The notes under the pieces: model-generated
What the model saw: only the letters and a program-made list of their open reading frames with translations
Told to the model about the DNA's origin: nothing
Databases searched by the model: none
From: Alphaproteobacteria bacterium
GTDB taxonomy: Bacteria > Pseudomonadota > Alphaproteobacteria > Caulobacterales > Maricaulaceae
Direction: 5' to 3'
Assembly: GCA_030428405.1 (NCBI GenBank)
Contig: JAUIEH010000238.1
Coordinates: 1-5,089, forward strand
DNA: 5,089 nt
Shown: piece by piece, positions 1-5,089 of the stretch
How positions within the stretch are numbered: position 1 is the stretch's first letter
Layout: each line of letters opens with the position of its first letter
Program-made: the position numbers and the translations under genes

Positions 1-1
1 T

Positions 2-187
2 GAAGGCTGCACCAATATGATCGCGGACCGGCTGCAGGACGCCATTGCGCCGACATGGCTGCGCGTCGGCGGCTATTGGTATCCGCGCGGCGGCATACCG
101 ATCGATGTCTTCGTGCAGCGCGGCGCAACGCCAGAGGGACTTTGGATCCCGGATCAGGGCGTTGCGCCTTATCGCGGGCGCGGCTGA
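2..187 (+). CDS. queF: NADPH-dependent 7-cyano-7-deazaguanine reductase QueF, C-terminal part (5' end outside window)
   Basis: Only the last 61 codons are present, read in the frame that ends at TGA 185-187. QueF reduces the nitrile preQ0 to the amine preQ1 with NADPH, a cytoplasmic step in making queuosine for tRNA wobble positions. The visible part begins E-G-C-T-N, matching the His-Glu-x-Cys substrate-binding stretch of QueF; by alignment from memory with the Bacillus enzyme, the first visible Glu is the preQ0-binding Glu and its His partner lies just outside. Then follow W-L-R-V-G-G-Y-W-Y-P-R-G-G-I-P-I-D-V-F, the conserved PRGG(I)xID block, and the tail PDQGVAPYRGRG typical of short alphaproteobacterial (type I) QueF. 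The catalytic Cys and Asp lie upstream and cannot be checked. The gene converges on the nitroreductase, with 9 bases between stops and no clear terminator. Confidence 0.93.
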   Translation, partial: EGCTNMIADRLQDAIAPTWLRVGGYWYPRGGIPIDVFVQRGATPEGLWIPDQGVAPYRGRG

Positions 188-196
188 GCGTTCAGT

Positions 197-838
197 TCAT
201 TTCTGCGGCGGCCAACGCGCGATGAGATCAGGCGGGCGCGGACGGTCGCGCTCGCGTGTTTCGCCCGCCGCTGATCCGAGAAAAATAAAGCCCGCAAAGC
301 GCTCGCCCGGACCTAAGCCGAAGGCGCCGGCGAGTTGATTGTCGTAGGCGCACCATTCGGTGATCCAGGCGCCTGCATATCCCATGGCCTGCGCCGCCAG
401 GAGCAGGGTCTGACACGCTGCGCCTGCAGATAGAATTTGTTCCCATACGGGGATTTTGTGGTTGTCGATCGCGTGGCTGACCACGCCGACAACGACGGGC
501 GCGCGCAGGAACCGGTTGCGTTCGGTTTCAGCCTGCTCCGGTTTCATGTCCGGATTTCGTTCCCGGGCGATCTTCTCGATGACACGTCCCGCCAATTCGC
601 GCGCTTCGCCTTCAAAGACAACGAAGCGCCAGGGCGCGAGCTTGCCGTGATCGGGAACGCGCGCTGCAACCGTCAGCAGTGCGTCGACTTCCTCCGGGCT
701 CGGACCGGGCTCAGTGAACTGAGCGATCTTGGTCGAGCGTCGCAGCGCCAGAAACTCGAGAAACGCCGCGCTCTCGCGATGCGGTTGGAGCAGGTCGCCG
801 AACTCAGGCGGGGCGGGCGGCGTTGGTCGTGTCGTCAT
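197..838 (-). CDS. YdjA-like nitroreductase family protein (FMN-dependent NAD(P)H oxidoreductase)
   Basis: A 213-residue cytoplasmic flavoprotein of the nitroreductase fold, about 30 residues longer at the N-terminus than E. coli YdjA. Visible signatures are L-R-R-S-T (residues 32-36, FMN phosphate contact in the family), V-P-D-H-G-K-L-A-P-W-R-F (61-72), N-H-K-I-P-V-W-E-Q (126-134) with S-A-G-A-A following, G-Y-A-G-A-W-I-T-E-W (153-162) and G-F-I-F-L-G (183-188). The NHK.P.WEQ..SAG block is what I recognise as YdjA-like rather than NfsA, NfsB or BluB. The family reduces nitroaromatics, quinones or similar acceptors with NAD(P)H; the natural substrate cannot be named. I chose the ATG at 836-838. 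The only longer in-frame start is a TTG at 902-904, which adds a Pro/Arg-rich stretch unlike the family. The first 20 or so residues are Pro-rich and probably disordered. It is divergent from the tetR gene and convergent with queF. Confidence 0.9.
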   Translation of the reverse strand: MTTRPTPPAPPEFGDLLQPHRESAAFLEFLALRRSTKIAQFTEPGPSPEEVDALLTVAARVPDHGKLAPWRFVVFEGEARELAGRVIEKIARERNPDMKPEQAETERNRFLRAPVVVGVVSHAIDNHKIPVWEQILSAGAACQTLLLAAQAMGYAGAWITEWCAYDNQLAGAFGLGPGERFAGFIFLGSAAGETRERDRPRPPDLIARWPPQK

Positions 839-856
839 GTCGAGAGGGGCTCTCCT
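839..856 (-). promoter_or_regulatory. Ribosome-binding region of the nitroreductase, with a small hairpin
   Basis: On the minus strand the leader reads AGGAGAGCCCCTCTCGAC before the ATG at 838. AGGAG (856-852) is the only Shine-Dalgarno-like element and supports the ATG start, but it sits 13 bases away, which is long. The bases between can form a 5-bp stem, GAGAG/CTCTC (854-850 with 846-842, loop CCC). That stem would either shorten the effective spacing or partly cover the AGGAG. Whether it matters in vivo is inference. Confidence 0.4.
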
Positions 857-908
857 GGCTCTGGCCGGCGGGCTTGATGTCGGTCCGGGCGGGTCTGTCG
901 GCAAGCTT

Positions 909-937
909 TTGACGCAACACGCGCCGCCCCGATATAC
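909..937 (+). promoter_or_regulatory. Candidate sigma-70-type promoter for the tetR gene
   Basis: TTGACG (909-914) matches five of six bases of the -35 consensus. It is followed after 17 bases by ATATAC (932-937), a poor -10; the offset hexamer TATACC (934-939) matches better but at 19-base spacing. This would start a transcript near 945, about 50 bases before the tetR ATG. The rest of the 839-994 gap is GC-rich, and I see no comparable promoter for the nitroreductase on the other strand. This is a weak prediction based on the -35 only. Confidence 0.35.
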
Positions 938-994
938 CCGCCAGCCGCCGCAACGTCTTGCCAGCGGGCCATATTACAGCGTTCGATAGCATCC

Positions 995-1657
995 ATGAGT
1001 TCATCACCCTCGGACCCGGCTACGCCCGCCGTCGAAACGCTGACGCCCGCTGAACGCCGCAAGCGCAAGATGCGCGACGTCATCATCACCGCGGCGGAAG
1101 GCGTGTTTGCTGCGCAAGGGCTGGCGGGGCTGTCGATGCGCCGGCTGGCCGAGGAAATCGATTACTCGCCGGCTGCGATCTACAAATATTTCACCAGCAA
1201 GCTCGATCTCATGCGCGAGATCCGGGAGATGTTTTTCGAGCGTCTGCTTGCGCGTCTCGCCGAGACCCGCGTCGATGACGACTGGTCGATCGCGTCCATG
1301 AAGCGGTGCATGGCGTGTTACATCGAGACCGGGCTCGAACAGCCCAACCACTACCGGATGGCGTTCAGCTTTGATGATGCGGACCAGGACGACCACCACG
1401 AAAAAGGTCAGAAAACGCACGAAGCGGCGCAATATCTGGAGAACCTGATTCAGCAGGGCATGGATGTCGGCGCGTTCCGCAGCGTTAATCCGAACACCGC
1501 CGCGAACTCGGTCTGGGCGTCACTGCACGGGCTGACGACCTTGATGGTCGAAGTGCCGAGCTTTCCGGAGCATTTTGACGAAGGCGGCGTGCTGACGCGC
1601 GAGGCATTGATCGACTTTCACCTCGAAGCGATTGCGCTGAGTCTAAAAAAGCAGTGA
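995..1657 (+). CDS. TetR/AcrR-family transcriptional regulator, WHG-type C-terminal domain; probable local repressor of the efflux genes
   Basis: A 220-residue one-component regulator. After a polar, probably flexible N-terminus (1-24) comes the TetR DNA-binding domain at about 25-72: I-I-T-A-A-E-G-V-F-A-A-Q-G, then the helix-turn-helix L-S-M-R-R-L-A-E-E-I-D-Y-S-P-A-A-I-Y-K-Y-F and S-K-L-D-L-M. The C-terminal ligand and dimer domain shows N-H-Y-R-M-A-F (118-124) and W-A-S-L-H-G-L (174-180), the pattern of the WHG TetR C-terminal domain. An Asp/His-rich stretch, D-D-A-D-Q-D-D-H-H-E (127-136), is unusual. The ATG at 995 has no clear Shine-Dalgarno; the next Met, residue 26, is too close to the DNA-binding domain to be preferred. 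It is co-directional with the MFP-RND genes, and the gap between them carries a palindrome suited to a TetR dimer. The inducer is unknown. Confidence 0.92.
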   Translation: MSSSPSDPATPAVETLTPAERRKRKMRDVIITAAEGVFAAQGLAGLSMRRLAEEIDYSPAAIYKYFTSKLDLMREIREMFFERLLARLAETRVDDDWSIASMKRCMACYIETGLEQPNHYRMAFSFDDADQDDHHEKGQKTHEAAQYLENLIQQGMDVGAFRSVNPNTAANSVWASLHGLTTLMVEVPSFPEHFDEGGVLTREALIDFHLEAIALSLKKQ

Positions 1658-1663
1658 TTTTTC

Positions 1664-1698
1664 AATAGTAAACAAAAAAGTGAACAGCGTTCACTATT
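1664..1698. promoter_or_regulatory. Probable TetR operator: perfect 17-bp interrupted palindrome plus a third half-site
   Basis: The core AGTGAACAGCGTTCACT (1679-1695) has perfect 7-bp arms, AGTGAAC and GTTCACT, around AGC. A third copy of the left arm, AGTAAAC (1667-1673, six of seven bases), lies 12 bases upstream in direct orientation. As a result AATAGTAAAC (1664-1673) also forms a nine-of-ten inverted match with GTTCACTATT (1689-1698). Size and symmetry fit a TetR-family dimer site, and it lies between the regulator and the pump genes it would control. The block sits in an AT-rich island within otherwise GC-rich DNA, as expected of a promoter. That the local TetR protein binds it is inference. 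Confidence 0.65.
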
Positions 1699-1723
1699 CA
1701 TCCGCCGGCCGATGGCGTAGATT
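1669..1723 (+). promoter_or_regulatory. Promoter region of the efflux operon (exact hexamers unclear)
   Basis: Two weak sigma-70-like layouts are possible, each with about seven of twelve consensus bases. TAAACA (1669-1674), 17 bases, CACTAT (1692-1697) would place the operator in the spacer, a classic repressor arrangement. TATTCA (1695-1700), 17 bases, TAGATT (1718-1723) would place the operator just upstream of the -35. Either gives a leader of roughly 80-105 bases before the MFP start. The rest of that leader (1724-1795) shows no riboswitch-like structure that I can recognise; only short palindromes such as GAGCGCTC (1748-1755) are present. Confidence 0.35.
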
Positions 1724-1795
1724 TCGCGAATAAGAGGCGTTCCCAAGGAGCGCTCGTTTCGGTCGAAAAAGTCGCGTCTCTTCCAGCGCGCAATT

Positions 1796-1801
1796 TGAGG
1801 G
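1796..1801 (+). promoter_or_regulatory. Shine-Dalgarno of the membrane-fusion protein gene
   Basis: TGAGGG lies 7 bases before the ATG at 1809. This is good spacing and decides that start over the TTG at 1795 in another frame. Confidence 0.65.
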
Positions 1802-1808
1802 TCTCGCC

Positions 1809-2930
1809 ATGGCGGGATTTCGACAAGCCAAAAGCGTGGCGCGGCTGCTTTCAGGCGGCCTGGCTGCGCTATTTTCGGCACATGTCGGGCTCGCACAGGA
1901 CGTCAGGCCGCTCCCGGTCGCCGTCGCCGAAATTCTCGTCGTCGACGAAACCGCCATCACCGAATTGTACCCCGGCATCGCCCAGTCGCGCCGCGAGAGC
2001 CGGCTGGGCTTTGAAGCCGGCGGGCGCGTGGCTGAGGTCAGCGTCGATGTCGGCGACCGGGTCGAGGAAGACGACATCCTCGCCACGCTCGACTTGCGTT
2101 CGCTCAACGCTCAGATCGAAGCCGCCGAAGCGAGCCTCGCAGAAGCGGAAGCCTCGCTGCGGCTTGCGCAGGCGACGGCCGGCCGGCAGGGCGAACTGGT
2201 CGATCGCGGCGTCAGTTCCCGCCAGAGCCTGGACGAGGTGCGCGCAAACCTCGCCGTCGCAGAGGGACGCGTCGCTGCGGCCAATGCGCGGCTGGAAGAA
2301 TTGCGCGTGCGTCGGGACCTCTCGTCGTTGATTGCGCCTTATGCCGGCGTCGTCACCGAGCGTTACCTCGATGAAGGAACGATCGCTGCGCCAGGTTCGC
2401 CCGTTTTGTCGATCGTGGAAGCGGACGCCGTTGAAATCCGCGTCGGCGTTCCGCTCGCGCGCATCGATGAGCTGACGCCCGATGAGACCTACGATTTCAT
2501 CGTCAGCGGCGAGACTGTGCGCGCGCGCCTGCGCGCCTCGACCGGCGTGCTCGAGCGCGCCACGCAGACGGTCTCCGCCGTGTTCGATGTCGTCTCCGGA
2601 GACGTGACGCCCGGCGCGATCGCACGGCTTTCGCTGCACGCTGAAGTCGACGGCGAGGGCGCTTGGGTGCCGATCACGGCGCTTTCGGAGGAACGCCGCG
2701 GGCTTTGGAACGTCCTGGCCCTGACGAACCCGTCAGGCGGCGCTTATCAGCTCGAAGCGCGCGTGGTCGATGTCGTCTATACAGAAGCCGAGCGCGCTTA
2801 TGTGCGCGGCGCGGTGGCGTCCGGCGATTTGATCGTGGCGAGCGGGCGAGCGCGCGTGGTCGAAGGCGTGCGCGTCACGCCTGCCGAGCCCGCAGAAGCG
2901 ACGTCGCTGGCGCAGTCCGACGATCCTTAG
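1809..2930 (+). CDS. RND efflux periplasmic adaptor (membrane-fusion protein, HlyD/AcrA type)
   Basis: A 373-residue adaptor that would link the inner-membrane RND pump to an outer-membrane channel. Residues 1-29 look like a Sec signal peptide: basic start, hydrophobic A-R-L-L-S-G-G-L-A-A-L-F, likely cut after V-G-L-A (29/30). There is no lipobox Cys, so it is predicted to be periplasmic rather than lipid-anchored. Then comes the first half of the lipoyl domain, L-G-F-E-A-G-G-R-V-A-E-V (66-77) with V-G-D-R-V (81-85); an Ala/Glu-rich coiled-coil hairpin at about 97-170; the second lipoyl half, I-A-P-Y-A-G-V-V (175-182); the beta-barrel at about 205-280; and the membrane-proximal domain, W-V-P-I-T-A-L (286-292) onward. 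The hairpin is short, about 35 residues per arm. The gene is followed by the RND gene after 12 bases and is surely co-transcribed with it. The substrate is unknown. Confidence 0.94.
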   Translation: MAGFRQAKSVARLLSGGLAALFSAHVGLAQDVRPLPVAVAEILVVDETAITELYPGIAQSRRESRLGFEAGGRVAEVSVDVGDRVEEDDILATLDLRSLNAQIEAAEASLAEAEASLRLAQATAGRQGELVDRGVSSRQSLDEVRANLAVAEGRVAAANARLEELRVRRDLSSLIAPYAGVVTERYLDEGTIAAPGSPVLSIVEADAVEIRVGVPLARIDELTPDETYDFIVSGETVRARLRASTGVLERATQTVSAVFDVVSGDVTPGAIARLSLHAEVDGEGAWVPITALSEERRGLWNVLALTNPSGGAYQLEARVVDVVYTEAERAYVRGAVASGDLIVASGRARVVEGVRVTPAEPAEATSLAQSDDP

Positions 2931-2942
2931 ACGGCGGCGCGC

Positions 2943-5089
2943 ATGTCCACGCTCTTCACCCGCTATGGCCGTCTGACCAGCCTGGTCGTGTTCTTCATCA
3001 TCGCGGCGGGCGTGGGCTCGCTGTTCGCGCTTGGCCGGCAGGAAGACCCGACCCTCGTTGAGCGCTACGGCAATGTCGCGACCGAGTTTCCGGGCGCATC
3101 AGCCGAGCGCGTCGAAGCGCTGGTGACGCAGCCGCTCGAAGAAGAGCTGATGTCGCTCGCCGAGATCAATCAGGTGAACTCGCTCTCGCGCGGCAATATC
3201 TCGATCATTGGCATTGAGCTGCGTCAGGACCTGACGCCCACGCAGGTCGATCAGGCTTGGTCGCTGGTGCGCGATCACGCCGAGCGTGCACGGCTGAGCT
3301 TTCCGGACGGCGCCGGCGCGCCCGAGGTCAACCGGCTCTATGTCGGGGCGGCGACCATTATCGTCGAGATCAGCTGGGAGGACGGCGAAGACCACGCCCA
3401 GGGCGTCGTCACGCGGCTAGCGCGTGACCTTGAAGACCGTTTTTTGAGCCTGCCGGGTACGGATGAAACCGAGTTGTTCGGCGCGGCTGAAGAGGAAGTT
3501 CTCGTCCTGGTCGATCCAGACCTCGCAGCGCCCATGGGCGTGACCACGGCCAGCATAGCCGGTGCGCTTTCGGCGTCCGATGCGCGCGCGCCGGCAGGGC
3601 GTGTGCGCGCGCCGGGCATGACCCTGGGCGTCGAGGTCGACGGCGAGTTGGACTCGGTCAATCGCATCCGCGAGGTGCCGGTCGCGCAAACGCCGGACGG
3701 CGCCACGATCCGCGTCGGAGATGTCGCGCGCGTGGAAAAGACCGAGCGCTCGCCGCCGCGCTCCATCGCGCTGGCCGACGGGCGGCGCGCGGTGTTCGTG
3801 GCGGCTTATCTCCAGCCCGGATTGCGCGTTGACCGGTGGACCGAGACGGCGCGCGAGGTTGTGGCTGCATTCGAAAGCGAGCTTTCCGCGGGACTGAACG
3901 TCAATATCGTCTTTGAACAAAGTGATTATGTCGAAACGCGGCTGAACGGCCTGTTCGTCAATCTGCTCGCCGCCGCCGCCATCGTTTTCATCGTGCTCTA
4001 TTTCATGATGGGCTGGCGCGCTGCATTGATCGTCGGCACCGCGCTGCCGCTGACCACGCTGTTATGCCTGTTCCTCCTGAGGGTGTTCGGCGAGCCTTTG
4101 CACCAGATGTCGGTGACCGGCCTGGTCATCGCGCTCGGCATGCTGATCGACAACGCCATCGTGATGGTCGACGAATATCGCCATCAACGGCGGTCGGGTT
4201 CGACACGTCTCGACGCCGTAGACGGCGCCGTTCGTCATCTCTTCGCGCCGCTGCTCGCATCCTCCGCCACGACCATGCTGGCGTTCGCGCCGATTGCTCT
4301 TTTGCCCGGCTCAACGGGCGAGTTCATCGGCTATATCGGTATGTCTGTGATCTTTGCGGTTGGTTCGTCCTTCCTTTTGGCGATGACGATCATTCCGGCT
4401 TTCGCGGCCTGGTTCGACAGAGACCCGCGCGAAGGCGAACGCCGGCAATGGCAGCGCGACGGCGTGGCGATTCCGCCGCTTGGCTGGCTGTTTGAGCGCT
4501 TCATCCGCGTGATCGCGCGCGTGCCGCTGATCGGTTTCGCCATCGGCGCGGTCTTGCCCGCCATCGGATTTTATCTCGCCTCGACTTTGCCTGTGCAGTT
4601 TTTTCCGCCAACGGACAGAGACGTGTTTCAGGTCGAGCTGGCGCTGCCCCAGAATATGTCGATCGAGCAGACCCGCGAAACGGTGGAGCGCGCGACCGAG
4701 CTGATCCGCTCCTATGACGGCGTTGTGGAGGTCAATTGGGTCATCGGCGAAGCGCCGCCGCGCACTTACTACAACGCCATAGGCGTGACCTCGAACGATC
4801 CAGGCTACGCTTCGGCCTGGGTGCGCACGCGCTCAGCGGAGGACACCCATCGCATCGCGGTCGAGCTTCAGCGCGATGGACCGCGGCAATTCCCGGACGC
4901 GCGTTTCCTTGCGCTGCCTTACGAGCAGGGCCCGCCCGTCGATGCGCCCATCGAGCTGCGCTTGACCGGGCCGGATGTTCGTGTGCTGAGCCGTCTGGGA
5001 GATGACCTGCGTTTATTGCTCACGCAGACGCCGAATGTGACGTTCACGACGGCGGGCGTGCAGCTTGGCGCGCCGGTTGCGCGGATCAG
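2943..5089 (+). CDS. RND-family efflux permease, inner-membrane subunit (3' end outside window)
   Basis: The reading frame is open from ATG 2943 to the window end: 715 codons plus two bases of a protein usually a little over 1000 residues. It uses the proton gradient to export drugs or other toxic compounds, working as a trimer with the adaptor encoded just upstream. TM1 is about 11-31. The first porter loop follows, with the conserved E-F-P-G-A-S-A-E-R-V-E (48-58). TM2 is about 337-357, TM3 360-380, TM4 388-410, TM5 433-454 and TM6 461-490. An amphipathic linker at about 512-526 leads to TM7 (529-549), and P-V-Q-F-F-P-P-T-D-R-D (550-560) opens the second porter loop, with Y-E-Q-G-P-P-V-D-A-P-I (660-670). 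TM4 carries G-M-L-I-D-N-A-I-V (399-407), with Asp-Asn where AcrB has Asp-Asp. No clear Shine-Dalgarno precedes the ATG, which suggests translational coupling to the adaptor gene 12 bases upstream. TM8-12 are not visible. Confidence 0.95.
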   Translation, partial: MSTLFTRYGRLTSLVVFFIIAAGVGSLFALGRQEDPTLVERYGNVATEFPGASAERVEALVTQPLEEELMSLAEINQVNSLSRGNISIIGIELRQDLTPTQVDQAWSLVRDHAERARLSFPDGAGAPEVNRLYVGAATIIVEISWEDGEDHAQGVVTRLARDLEDRFLSLPGTDETELFGAAEEEVLVLVDPDLAAPMGVTTASIAGALSASDARAPAGRVRAPGMTLGVEVDGELDSVNRIREVPVAQTPDGATIRVGDVARVEKTERSPPRSIALADGRRAVFVAAYLQPGLRVDRWTETAREVVAAFESELSAGLNVNIVFEQSDYVETRLNGLFVNLLAAAAIVFIVLYFMMGWRAALIVGTALPLTTLLCLFLLRVFGEPLHQMSVTGLVIALGMLIDNAIVMVDEYRHQRRSGSTRLDAVDGAVRHLFAPLLASSATTMLAFAPIALLPGSTGEFIGYIGMSVIFAVGSSFLLAMTIIPAFAAWFDRDPREGERRQWQRDGVAIPPLGWLFERFIRVIARVPLIGFAIGAVLPAIGFYLASTLPVQFFPPTDRDVFQVELALPQNMSIEQTRETVERATELIRSYDGVVEVNWVIGEAPPRTYYNAIGVTSNDPGYASAWVRTRSAEDTHRIAVELQRDGPRQFPDARFLALPYEQGPPVDAPIELRLTGPDVRVLSRLGDDLRLLLTQTPNVTFTTAGVQLGAPVARI

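Noticed and set aside
184..195. CTGA-GCGT-TCAG repeat between the converging queF and nitroreductase genes as a bidirectional terminator or second operator
   Set aside because: The stem is only 4 bp with no T-run. Its resemblance to the efflux operator (AGCGTTCA) rests on a sequence that is frequent across the window.
437..877. Open frame of 146 codons on the + strand opposite the nitroreductase
   Set aside because: It is antisense to a well-supported gene with family motifs. The composition is Arg-rich, as expected of a shadow frame in GC-rich DNA, and no domain is recognisable.
1645..1662. A-run and T-run flanking the tetR stop codon as a possible terminator
   Set aside because: The stem would be only A:T pairs with no GC-rich portion, so it is not a credible intrinsic terminator. 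It belongs to the AT-rich promoter island.
1680..1733. Short GTG-started frame of 17 codons in the adaptor leader as a leader peptide
   Set aside because: It has no Shine-Dalgarno, it starts inside the operator palindrome, and it shows no run of regulatory codons or attenuator hairpin.
1869..2639. Open frame of 256 codons on the - strand inside the adaptor gene
   Set aside because: It lies wholly antisense to the adaptor, has no ribosome-binding site or recognisable motif, and is explained by the codon bias of the real gene.
2928..2942. Adaptor and RND genes are in the same frame, separated by a single TAG and four codons, so read-through could make a fusion
   Set aside because: The adaptor C-terminus is periplasmic and the RND N-terminus is cytoplasmic, so a direct fusion would not fit the topology. 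A short gap in one frame is expected one time in three.
3417..3920. Open frame of 167 codons on the - strand inside the RND gene, and the 143-codon + frame at 4064-4495
   Set aside because: Both overlap the continuous RND reading frame, whose transmembrane and porter motifs run straight through these regions. The overlapping products are Arg/Ala-rich with no family resemblance.

Overview
The window is GC-rich chromosomal DNA, most likely from an alphaproteobacterium. The main taxonomic clue is the C-terminus of a short, type I QueF with the ending I know from alphaproteobacteria (WYPRGGIPIDVF...PDQGV.PYRGRG). Codon use with G/C-rich third positions agrees. A member of the Caulobacterales/Hyphomonadales/Maricaulales side is my guess and cannot be proved from 5 kb.

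Layout, left to right. At 2-187 (+) is the 3' end of queF (queuosine biosynthesis). It converges, with only 9 bases between the stop codons, on a YdjA-like nitroreductase at 197-838 (-). A 156-base gap separates the nitroreductase start from a divergent TetR-family regulator at 995-1657 (+). A 151-base gap follows. It opens with an AT-rich stretch carrying a perfect 17-bp interrupted palindrome, AGTGAACAGCGTTCACT (1679-1695), and a third related half-site; this is the best operator candidate in the window. Next come a periplasmic membrane-fusion (adaptor) protein at 1809-2930 (+) and, 12 bases later, the inner-membrane RND permease. The permease starts at 2943 and is still open at the window edge (715 codons seen, roughly 70% of a normal RND pump).

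How the genes work together. The last three genes form a standard tetR-MFP-RND multidrug efflux cassette. The TetR protein presumably sits on the palindrome and represses the pump genes until an inducer is bound. No outer-membrane TolC-type channel is seen here; it may lie beyond position 5089 or elsewhere in the genome. The nitroreductase could share regulation with the cassette through the divergent gap, but nothing in the sequence demands it. queF looks like an unrelated housekeeping neighbour.

No tRNA, rRNA, insertion sequence, CRISPR array or phage gene is visible. No gap exceeds 300 bases. I found no convincing new system. The points worth a second look are the operator architecture and the Asp-Asn pair, in place of Asp-Asp, in TM4 of the RND pump.
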